Assembly: GCA_910592005.1 (NCBI GenBank)
Contig: CAJVPP010002672.1
Span: 1-13,908, forward strand
Origin: Funneliformis mosseae
Taxonomy: Eukaryota; Glomeromycota; Glomeromycetes; Glomerales; Glomeraceae
Direction of reading: 5' to 3'
DNA length: 13,908 bases
In this document: positions 1-7,285 of the stretch, in pieces
Numbering within the stretch: position 1 is the stretch's first letter
Layout: every line of letters begins with the position of its first letter
Notes under the pieces: generated by a model
Told to the model about the DNA's origin: nothing
What the model saw: the letters and a program-made list of their open reading frames with translations, nothing else
Database searches by the model: none
Program-made: the position numbers and the translations under genes

Positions 1-63
1 TATTTAAAAACATAATATAATTAAGCTACAATTCGCAAAAAGCCGTGCCCGGATACTTTCTTC

Positions 64-70
64 AGGGGAG
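64..70 (+). other. Possible polypurine tract
   Basis: The purine-only run AGGGGAG lies immediately 5' of the LTR start. In LTR retrotransposons this is the position of the plus-strand primer for reverse transcription, next to the 3' LTR. It is short, and the neighbouring LTR copy at 4110 lacks an equivalent, so this is suggestive only. Confidence 0.35.
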
Positions 71-504
71 TGTATATCTATATTTAGTTAATTTATAGTG
101 TAGTTAATAGTTAGCTATAGTAAAATTATTTTGTATAAATAGAATAGTTTTTTAATTAAGTTGTAAATTAACTCAGTTGTAAGTTTAAAAACTCATCTGT
201 GAGTTTCAAGTTATAAATAAAGGAATCAATTTAAATCCATACAAATTACTTTTCCTTTCAACGTTATCCTTCACTTAAGATTGTTATGATACACTATACT
301 AACTTGCTATTGAGTTCATCATTATGAGTTTGATTAAATATATCTTAAATTCTAAGGCGTGATAAATTGCTGAGTTGATTCAAGTATAATGAATACCTGT
401 AGGATTTAGAGAAAATTCTAAGGTTAGAAACTCCAACATGTAGAATCAGCTGCTACAATCTTTTAACTTAGACGTTAAGATAAATGAAAATGAACCCAGT
501 GACA
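71..504 (+). repeat. LTR-like repeat, copy 1
   Basis: This 434-bp block begins TGTATATC and ends GTGACA, which fits the TG...CA ends of retrotransposon LTRs. The same sequence recurs at 4110-5884 (interrupted) and, degraded, at about 11655-12124, all in the same orientation. It contains TATAAATA-type runs that could serve as promoter or poly(A) signals. The purine run AGGGGAG at 64-70 sits directly before the left end, where a polypurine tract would precede a 3' LTR. The purine tract makes the plus strand the likely element sense strand. The 70 bases upstream are too short to show a pol remnant. No 5-bp target duplication is visible. A solo LTR or an end of a larger decayed element are both possible. 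Confidence 0.7.
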
Positions 505-1648
505 ATTTAGTGATTCCTACCAGGTAATAAAACTATTGAGAAAAGTAGAAAAAAGCTTAAAAAAGAAGATAGAGAAAATAGAATGTTAATTTAAGATTAC
601 ACAAAGGTTACATAAAGGCTTAACAGATAATACCTATCATTCTCGACCTCATGAAAACTTGTATAACATTTTAATCACATAAAGTTTACTAAAGATCACC
701 TGATCAAATGCTAAATCTCAATTGGATAAAAGAAATAATAGATGTAAATTTAAAACCAAAGTTACAGACGTCATTATTTTGACTTTGACAAATTAGAATT
801 TTACGAAATTTAGATCATTAGAACCGTTAAATCTCAAAAATTATAATAACATATGTTTTATTCAAATTGGACCACTGGATGACGAGATAATTGAAGAAAT
901 GTTACTTTATTTTATTGTTATATTTTATAGTATTTTTATTAGACTTTTATGAATTAATGAACGTTATTTTAGTTTTAGTTTTTGAGTGATTTTAGAAAAA
1001 GGTTTTCACTGAGCTTAAGTAAAAGTGAGAGCTTTGGATTTTTCACTCATCCCGTAGAAAAATGATAGAGATATAGAAAGATTTTAAATAGTAAATGATT
1101 GCAAATACCAGATACCGATAGGAGGAAAAATGCCCTAAGGTTTTAAAGTCTTAGAAGTAGAATCATTATGCTAAGAAATTGGAAAAAGGTTTATCACATA
1201 GCCTGTAAATAATGTGAAAGTATTAGAATACCTCAGATGGTAAGATATTCTGCTAAAGGATTCCAGAAAGAAATATATTATGATTTTTATAGATTTATCA
1301 ACAATTTTGGATTTTAGAGAATTTATTCAAAGAAAAGATTTAATCATGTAAAATAATAACATTTGATAAATTATGACAAGAATGTGAAGAAAAATTTTTA
1401 ATAACAATCACATGATATCAGAAAAGGATTACAAGAGTGAAAGCGAAAGTGTCAACAATGTGATTGGCAGTTCTTAAAATAATATTAGACAATTTAAAAA
1501 GCAAAATGCAATAATGTGTAAAAATTTTATTGAATAATCAAAAAATACAAATTTTAAGATACATGAAATGAAGAAAACAGAAAAAGAAGAAAAGAAAAAT
1601 CTAGTACAAAGAAAAAAAAAAATCAGGAATATGTTGATATCTTGAATT
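505..1648. other. Decayed AT-rich stretch, no confirmed gene
   Basis: No frame stays open convincingly. The sequence just after the LTR (505-524) reads ATTTAGTGATTCC and may be a mutated primer-binding or leader region, but I cannot match it to a tRNA. One plus-strand frame at about 1155-1330 runs for about 55 codons with a single TAA and includes Cys and His residues in a C-x2-C arrangement around the stop. A later piece of the same frame near 1445-1470 reads CQQCDWQFLK. Both could be scraps of a zinc-binding protein, but stop density over the wider region is near random expectation. The minus strand at 1474-1689 is open for 71 codons, but its Phe/Leu-rich product reflects T-rich composition. 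Confidence 0.4.
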
Positions 1649-2354
1649 CTACTTTCGTGATGATCTACCACTCGAAAGATGAGTAACATTTCTATACGCT
1701 TCTTTAAGTGAATAAATCCTATTCTCTTGATGAACCAAAAGAGAAGAAATATTAGTTAGTTCATTTTTTAGATGTTCACATTTAGCAGAAAGTTCAGCAT
1801 TTTGATTTGAAGAAATCGATAATTGTTCTCTTAATGCAGAGTTTTCTTGACAAATTTCTTGAACTTCTTGACGAGACCTTATAGTCTAAATAAAGGAAGA
1901 GTGCATATTAGAAATGTGAAGTTAGGCATCTTCGACTAGTGAGTACCAGTTTACATAAAGGTTAGCTTAATGAACCCAATGATATTCTGAATGGTTACAT
2001 ATTGATATAAGACAATAGAGGCTGTAATAACCAGTTCTAAGCAAAAAAAACTCATATTTTAAGAATCTATAATACAGTAAAAAAAAGAAGGAAAAAATGT
2101 TAATATGCTGCAGTCATATTAAATAAGGTTGAACATACTGTTATATTCCTTAGACAAGAGATGGATTGCATATATCAATCTATCAGAACAAGCCCATAAG
2201 AGATACGTTCTATATAGTCTCAATCATTATGTCTAATTATATTCTTAAGTACACCTGTCTCACCTTAAAAAATTCTCTCACTATGATAATTTCTTTGACA
2301 AACTAAAGCTCTACAACAAGTGAAAACAGACTTCTTTTTATTTACTTGAACCAT
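1649..2354 (-). pseudogene. Two-exon coiled-coil protein gene, disabled
   Basis: I do not recognise the family. The 3' exon (1649-1885) is open for 78 codons and ends in TAG at 1649-1651. It encodes a hydrophilic Glu/Gln/Asn/Leu-rich product (for example ENSALREQLSISSNQ and KCEHLKNELTNISSLL) typical of a coiled coil, loosely like the zipper part of a bZIP factor, without a clear basic region. A T-rich tract and TTTAG acceptor precede it, with CTAAC branch-like sequence upstream. A proposed 5' exon (2139-2354) starts ATG GTT CAA and ends at a canonical GTATGT donor (2133-2138). It has 72 codons including three in-frame stops (codons 30, 45, 60), each one transition from Gln, Trp or Arg. Both exon borders are phase 0. 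The intron would be 253 bp. The joining is inferred; the 3' exon alone is the stronger call. Confidence 0.5.
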
Positions 2355-3010
2355 AATGAAATTAAAAATATTTTAAGGAATTTAAAATTTTGTAATAATT
2401 TTGGGAAGAAAGTGAAAAATTTGTGGAAAATAGGAAGAATTTTTGGGCAAATATTTATAATCAAAAGAAGTGACTATGAAAAATTCTCAAGACCATGAGA
2501 ATTATTTTCTTACAAAAAAACAAATAAAAATCCATTAGACCATATTGGATGATGATCATTACATAGAAATCTATGGAATAAAAACCTGTTTAAAATTGAC
2601 GTAATTGATTAGTATTATCAAATTAGATGATCACACAATATTTGCATAGTACATTTTTGATCAATATTTCTTTATTTAATACAAAAATTCAGGAAATTTT
2701 CGTAAGCTGCATAATTTTAAGAATTTGACAAAATGCATGCATAAGAATCAAGGAATATAAAAATGTTAGTTTTTCTGAAAAAGAAATTACTTGTCATATT
2801 TATGTAGTTTATGCATTAAGAAAAGTTAAACGATATAATTAGTTGATCAAAAGTTAATTTAGATTTGTGTCTAACAATTTTCTTGTGATAGATTTCTTAA
2901 ATATTAGATTTTAATGAACTTTCTAGATATAGAAAAAGATTAAGCATATCATGAATAAAGATCAGATCAATATAATCAAGTTACCAAGTATATAATTTTA
3001 TTTATAAAAT
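2355..3010. other. AT-rich spacer, no gene seen
   Basis: All six frames are closed at near-random density and I see no repeat structure or RNA gene. On the minus strand the part next to 2355 would be the promoter side of the disabled coiled-coil gene. Confidence 0.5.
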
Positions 3011-3301
3011 GATCGACAAAATATACAACCTAGTCATAATTACCAGTCCAACCCAGCAAATCACCAGCAAAGAAAAATTCCAAGAAAAAGACCAAGTAAA
3101 AATAAAAATCCCAACTACTACCCAGACCACTTAACTGAAATTAATATCTGACCTTCCTATAAATCTTTGTAAAATAATTACTGCTCCAGAAATGCCTCCT
3201 TTTGACGAAGATTTTCAGCTTCTAATATATTTATTCTTTATTGTAACGGTTCTTCACGAGTATTTTGATCAGCTACGAGATATGCTAGTCTGTCTGCCAT
3301 A
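3011..3301 (+). other. C-rich stretch open in one frame but for one stop
   Basis: From ATG at 3011 the plus strand can be read for 97 codons to TAA at 3299 with a single internal TAA near codon 42. The first half is rich in Thr, Gln and Lys. An alternative frame of the same stretch gives a Gln/Asn/Pro-rich product without stops from about 3014 to 3147. The right half overlaps, antisense, the coiled-coil fragment at 3178-3446, so at least one of the readings must be spurious. The region at 3030-3130 is noticeably richer in C than its flanks, which is why the frames stay open. No family is recognised. Confidence 0.25.
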
Positions 3302-3446
3302 AATAATCTCTTTCTTTCTTCTTCTTACACTTGAGTTTAAAAGTTTGCAAACTGTTCATGAACCTTATTTTTTGTTGTGAATGAAAAGTTCTCATATGTT
3401 CAACACTTTTTTGAAGATTATTTTTGGAATGATTGTTAGAAGGCAT
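3178..3446 (-). pseudogene. Coiled-coil coding fragment, disabled
   Basis: From ATG at 3300 this strand encodes a 40-residue amphipathic stretch (MADRLAYLVADQNTREEPLQ, then RINILEAENLRQKEAFLEQ) ending at TAA 3178-3180 and broken by one TAA at codon 21, a single transition from CAA. The heptad-like Leu/Ile spacing and Glu/Gln/Arg content indicate a coiled coil. Upstream, an ATG at 3446 opens a 53-codon Lys/Asn/Ser/Gln-rich frame (MPSNNHSKNNLQ...) that is out of phase with the coiled coil. A frameshift or an unidentified intron would have to connect them. A TATATAAATA box (3571-3580) and an E-box palindrome (3536-3545) lie upstream in promoter-like positions. The family is unknown. Its layout resembles the other minus-strand fragment at 1649-2354, though I see no clear residue-level homology. 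Confidence 0.4.
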
Positions 3447-3535
3447 TTTTGTTTGAAAAATTTGAAGATTTGAAGATTTAGATTTTGAGTAACTGAATTA
3501 ATACACATAAAAGTTATATTTAAGAAAAATAATTT

Positions 3536-3545
3536 GTCACGTGAC
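3536..3545. promoter_or_regulatory. Palindromic E-box GTCACGTGAC
   Basis: This is a perfect 10-bp palindrome with a CACGTG core, the classic recognition site of basic helix-loop-helix proteins of the Cbf1/USF type. It lies 90 bases upstream of the minus-strand ATG at 3446 and 25 bases from a TATATAAATA run. In DNA this AT-rich such a site is uncommon by chance, but no functional evidence exists. Confidence 0.4.
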
Positions 3546-3570
3546 TTTAGAAGATCATTCAAAATCAAGC

Positions 3571-3580
3571 TATTTATATA
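3571..3580 (-). promoter_or_regulatory. TATA-like box
   Basis: The minus strand reads TATATAAATA about 125 bases before the ATG at 3446, a reasonable core-promoter position. AT-rich DNA produces such runs often, so support comes only from its position next to the E-box. Confidence 0.2.
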
Positions 3581-3785
3581 GAATTTTGAATCTCATAATT
3601 CTAAAAATCAACAAATTTTAGCCCTATATAATGTTAGAAAAACCTATATTTATAAGGTCGATTGCAGATAGCATGAATATAGCATGTTTCCCTCTAGTAG
3701 GTCACATATAAATATGGCATACATTCTGCAAATTCTTTTTAATAAATTTTTAGAAACATTTAATTTTGAGAACAAATTATTTTTT

Positions 3786-4109
3786 ACTACAATGTTCGAA
3801 ATTAAGTGAGAAGAGGATTATCAGCGTTAAAAATTTGCTCTAGAAAAATGATTTACAAAAAGTTATTAGATTTAATTTTATGTAGATTATATTAAGAAAA
3901 ATCTTGATTGATGTATTGCATTGGAAAATCATTTAATTTGAAGGATTTATAAAATTAATCTGATTCGCTTGTTTCTTCTGTATTTTCTGAACAGTTTGTT
4001 TATTCTATTTACTCTATTTCGTCTGTAATTTCTTTAACATCTGTAATTTATTTTATTTCTTTTTATTATTTTTATTATTTTATTATATTTAAGAATATTT
4101 TTATTGAGA
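3786..4109 (+). pseudogene. Ser-rich coding fragment, probable pseudogene
   Basis: The right half (about 3958-4109) is open for some 50 codons on the plus strand and gives a Ser/Val/Ile/Tyr/Phe-rich sequence (for example SLVSSVFSEQFVYSIYSISS) that grades into Tyr/Phe low complexity. The left half (about 3800-3955) in a neighbouring frame gives a Trp/Lys/Glu/Tyr-rich sequence interrupted by TGA, TAA and TAG codons, each one transition from Trp, Gln or Arg. The minus strand also gives a plausible acidic Glu/Thr/Asn-rich reading with TAA at several places, so strand assignment is uncertain. The fragment ends exactly at the LTR copy at 4110, which may have truncated it. No family is recognised. 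Confidence 0.3.
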
Positions 4110-4379
4110 CATATATCTATATTTAGTTAATTTATAGCGTAGCAAGTAGTTAGCCATAGCAAAGTCATTTTGTATAAATAGAATAGCTTTTTGCTTAAGT
4201 TGTAAATTAACTCAGTTGTAAGTTTAAAAACTCTTCTACGAGTTTCAAGTTATAAATAAAAGAATCAATTTAAATCCATACAAATTACTTTTTTCTTTAA
4301 CGTTATCCTTCACTTAGGATTATTGTAATACATTACACTAACTTGCTATTGAGTTTGTCATTATGAGTTCGATTAAATA

Positions 4380-4381
4380 TA
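4380..4381. repeat. TA target-site duplication, left
   Basis: This is one of the two TA dinucleotides flanking the Tc1-type element. Copy 1 of the host LTR has one TA at the equivalent place. Confidence 0.9.
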
Positions 4382-4405
4382 CAGGGGTATAAAAGTATTG
4401 ACCAC
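4382..4405 (+). repeat. Left terminal inverted repeat of the Tc1-type element
   Basis: It starts CAGGGG and pairs with the right end, allowing small gaps. Transposase would bind and cut here. The few mismatches fit general decay of the copy. Confidence 0.8.
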
Positions 4406-4476
4406 TTTTGTAAAACATTTTACGAAATAACTAACTTAATAATTCTTTATTTTTTTTTATTTTTATCAAATACAGA

Positions 4477-5499
4477 TTAATATTTCGTTGGTCTTCTATT
4501 AGCTGCAAGAACAGCTTGAATCTAATGTAGCATTGACTTGATCAAATTATAGTAATATTCTATGAGTATCGCATCCCACTCCTCTTTAACCCACTGTTCC
4601 AACTGCCTAACACTTGATGGCTGGGAATCTCGTTAATGGATCTTGACCTCAATATATGACTATATATTTTCTATTGGGTTGATATTGAGGCTTTAGGCTA
4701 GCCAGGGAAGCACCTCAATATTTGAGAATGTGAGAAACAAATGTGCAACTTTTGCAGTATGTACAAACACGTTGTCTTCTAAAAAAAAACCTTTTTTGAC
4801 CTTTTTTGCATGAAACTTGACTGTAGGAATGGTATAATTAGCCAAAATATTATGATGCATAATTCCAGTAACGTAACCTTCTAAGGGGACTAAAGGACCC
4901 AAGCCAACCTAGAAGAAACACCCCTAGAACATGCGACCAAAGCTCTTTTGAATTGTGGCTGCAATGCAGTCTTCATGAAACTTTTTAGAAGGTTCACGTT
5001 ACACTTGTCCAAAATCTGAAGTTCTAAATTATGTGTAGTTACTCTCGTCTAACTAGACAACTTGTTTGAAATCTTCTACTGTTCAATTTTTGTAAGTACA
5101 GGCCTATAAATAACGTTTTTCCTTATTACTTTCAGAAATTAAAGAACTAAAACGAAAAATTCAGGAATGAAGATTTTCTTTGGCTAATTCATTTTAAATA
5201 GTTTGTATGAAAATGGGTTTGTTTGTTTCATTTATAAAATTTAAATATATTTGAAAAAGGGTTTGATAACGGGTTTTCACCAAACCTTTGAGATGTTTGC
5301 ATTCAGTTTTATTAAGAATTTGTGGTCGATCTAAACATTTTTTTAGAAGGCTTTTTAGCTTGTATAACTTCTAAGTACGTCGAATAGAGGAATGAGAGCA
5401 ATTTATGACTGCAGAAATCCTAGTATTTGTATATTCTAAATTTTTAGCTGCGATAATAGCTTCTTTTTGGTCCTCACTAAGTTTCTTTCCACAATACAT
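4477..5499 (-). pseudogene. Tc1-type transposase, inactivated by 14 stops
   Basis: The family cuts and pastes DNA at TA sites. ATG at 5497-5499 to TAA at 4477-4479 gives 341 codons, the usual Tc1 length, all in one frame. The N-terminal part (LSEDQKEAIIAAK and ISAVINCSHSSIRR) is the helix-turn-helix DNA-binding region. The catalytic triad is intact: Asp in the LDES motif (5047-5049), Asp in LEDNVFVHTA (4774-4776) and Glu in NPIEN (4669-4671), with 34 residues between the last two, defining DD34E. FRTSDFGQV, FHEDCIAATIQKSFG and a degraded PAQSPDLNPIEN-like block are also clear. There are 14 internal stops (five TAA, seven TAG, two TGA) and no frameshift. Several replace Trp or Gln at conserved positions, as in MF-stop-GCF and ENI-stop-SY. 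The copy cannot make active protein under a standard code. Confidence 0.95.
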
Positions 5500-5694
5500 C
5501 CTTGCAGTAAATTTTTTTTACTAATAAAAAAAGTTTTTTTCATATGACTATATGACCAACTTTATGTTATACAATGGCAATTTTTTTATTTTGATCATTT
5601 ACATAATAATCACGTATAACTTAAAATAAAAAAAATACTGCGACTTAATTTAAAAGAAGCATGATAATATGCACCTCACTTGTATCACGTTGGG

Positions 5695-5720
5695 TAGCCA
5701 ATACTTTTTATATCTCCCTG
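5695..5720 (-). repeat. Right terminal inverted repeat of the Tc1-type element
   Basis: Read inward on the minus strand it starts CAGGGAGATATAAAAAG, matching the left end with short gaps. It lies about 200 bases upstream of the transposase ATG. Confidence 0.8.
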
Positions 5721-5722
5721 TA
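5721..5722. repeat. TA target-site duplication, right
   Basis: This is the matching TA at the right end of the Tc1-type element. LTR sequence resumes immediately with TCTTAAATTC. Confidence 0.9.
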
Positions 5723-5885
5723 TCTTAAATTCTAAGGCGTAATAAATTGCCAAGTTGATTCAAATATAACGGATACTTGTAAGATTTAGAGAAAATCCTA
5801 AGGTCAGAAACTTCAACGTGTAGAATCAGCTGCTGCAGTCTTTCAACTTAGATATTAAGATAAATGAAAATAAACCCAGTGACAG

Positions 5886-7285
5886 TATAAACAAGACTTA
5901 GAATTAAAATCAGAGGAATATTTAGACATAGTTGACGATGAAGCAATTTTTCGAATAATAGTTAAATATATGAATAAATGGTTCTAATTATATCTGATTC
6001 TTAGTTAATAGCATATATTAAAGGATATATGTAGTGCTCTAATTGTTCTTTTTTCAAGTTATGATATTTTTGATTTTGCAAATTAGCTTGGAGTTAAATT
6101 TTTAGAAAAATTGGAATCTGTTGTCGATTATAGATTTACTGTTCATATTCTTAAATTAATATGGATTGCTGCAGCTTTAGCAATCTGAATTTATATAAAA
6201 AAAAATATTAATAAAAATGAAATTTAGAAAAATAATATCAAAAATTCAGCATTTTAAATTTGGTATCTTTATTATCAATAGGCTGAAATATTTAATGTCC
6301 ATCGTGTTGATATTCAAGTTAGAAATTATAATTTATAAAAAAATGCTTTAACTGCATTTAGTGGATTATTTGCTTCAGCAGCCAAAAATTATTATGCTAG
6401 TTTTGTATGTCAATTTATTAATATTTTGATAAAATATCCTAAGTTAGAGAATAAATTACGCTATGCAGCTTCTATTAAAATTGATCATAATGAATGATAA
6501 CAAGGATATTTTTTTGCTTATGATGAAGCATTGAAAACTTTTAGAGTGAAGTTCATTAAACAAATTATATTAGAAAATGTAATTAATATTGAAAGTTTAA
6601 AAATGCAGATAAAATCAGCATAAACAGAACGAGATTGAATTAGAGTTTTATTATCTAAATACCTTAATAATCTAATAGCATCTATTGGAAATCATACTGT
6701 AAACCAAAAATATGATTTAATGTAGAATTTGATTAAAATTCTTCTTCAAGAGTTTGATTGAACAAATAAATCATTTATTAATAATGATATATGGAAAAAT
6801 GTTTATTGAATGTAATTAATAGTTGAAGGAGTAACTCAACTTAAAAATTGCTTTTTTGATAGAATAATTCGTATACGAGTAATTTATTATAAAGATGTTT
6901 TTAAAACAAAATCTATTCAACAGAAAGAAGTAAATTAAGTATATTTAAATTAAAGATATCAAATTTTTAAAAAGAACTTAAAGAAATAAAAAAAAATAAA
7001 AAAAAGAACATGTACAAACCTTAAAATCACAATCACTAAATAAATGCTGAAGAATCTAATCAAATAATATCACATCAATCACAAGAAAATGAATCGTCAC
7101 ATAAATGTAAATGAAAAGCCAAGCGAATTTCTAATTTAGAAGAAAAAGCTCTTTTAGAAACTTTAATTTTAAGTTAAAATAAATCAACAAATGAAAAAAT
7201 AAAGAAAATGTTAAATAATTTATCAGATGAATGGGATTTAAGTTGAATTAAACAGTATATTCAATATCAAAAGAAAAAAAAATAG
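5886..7285 (+). pseudogene. Degraded conserved gene with C-terminal HTH-like domain
   Basis: Three frame segments join into one protein-like reading. The first (5886 to about 5985) contains EEYLDIVDDEAIFR. After a shift near 5990, a short piece with CSNCSF reaches a T-run near 6050. After another shift, 6054 to about 6945 is one frame with FDFAN, LGVKFLEKLESVVDYR, FSGLFASAAKNYYA, YFFAYDEALKTF and VKFIKQ, interrupted by TAA, TAG and TGA. A last segment (about 7043-7285) holds a Glu/Ser-rich linker, then NLEEKALLETLIL and LSDEWDLS before a stop and IKQYIQYQKKKK, which looks like a homeodomain- or Myb-like helix-turn-helix. From memory this resembles an uncharacterised multicopy family in glomeromycotan fungi; I could not check. 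It begins two bases after the LTR, so its 5' part is missing or displaced. Two TGA codons probably arose from CGA and others from TGG. Confidence 0.6.

Larger units (their letters stand above)
3447..3785. other. Spacer with promoter-like signals
   Basis: No coding frame is supported. On the minus strand this would be the upstream region of the fragment starting at 3446. It contains the palindrome GTCACGTGAC and a TATATAAATA run. A short direct repeat of ATAGCATG occurs near 3667-3690. Confidence 0.4.
4382..5720 (-). mobile_element. Tc1-type DD34E transposon, full length, inactive
   Basis: This 1339-bp element is bounded by imperfect terminal inverted repeats of about 25 bp (left CAGGGGTATAAAAGTATTG; right end, read inward, CAGGGAGATATAAAAAGTATT) and flanked by TA at 4380-4381 and 5721-5722. 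TA duplication is the hallmark of Tc1/mariner insertion. The empty-site sequence is preserved in the LTR at 71-504, which reads straight through with one TA. The element carries a single minus-strand transposase frame. It is a nested insertion and therefore younger than the host LTR. Confidence 0.95.
4110..5884 (+). repeat. LTR-like repeat, copy 2, split by a transposon
   Basis: Bases 4110-4381 match LTR positions 71-342, and 5723-5884 match 343-504. Removing the insert and one TA leaves 434 bp, exactly the length of copy 1. By eye the copies differ at about 48 positions (about 89% identity), of which only three are transversions and none is an indel. This copy begins CATATATC instead of TGTATATC and ends GTGACA. 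No purine tract precedes it and no obvious primer-binding site follows. The flanking five bases (TGAGA before, GTATA after) do not match, so there is no visible target duplication. It may be a solo LTR or one end of an element that has lost its interior. Confidence 0.8.

Noticed and set aside
505..1540. A gag-pol gene following LTR copy 1
   Set aside because: Reading through stops gives protein-like text, but stop density (about 20 in 343 codons) is only mildly below chance for this base composition. No protease, reverse transcriptase or integrase motif is visible.
1474..1689. A 71-codon minus-strand gene rich in Phe and Ile
   Set aside because: The composition is what T-rich DNA gives, with no domain or conserved motif. 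Its start overlaps, out of frame, the coiled-coil exon at 1649-1885.
4693..4902. A separate small minus-strand gene of 69 codons
   Set aside because: It is the longest stop-free segment of the transposase frame at 4477-5499, carrying its second catalytic Asp. It has no ATG start of its own.
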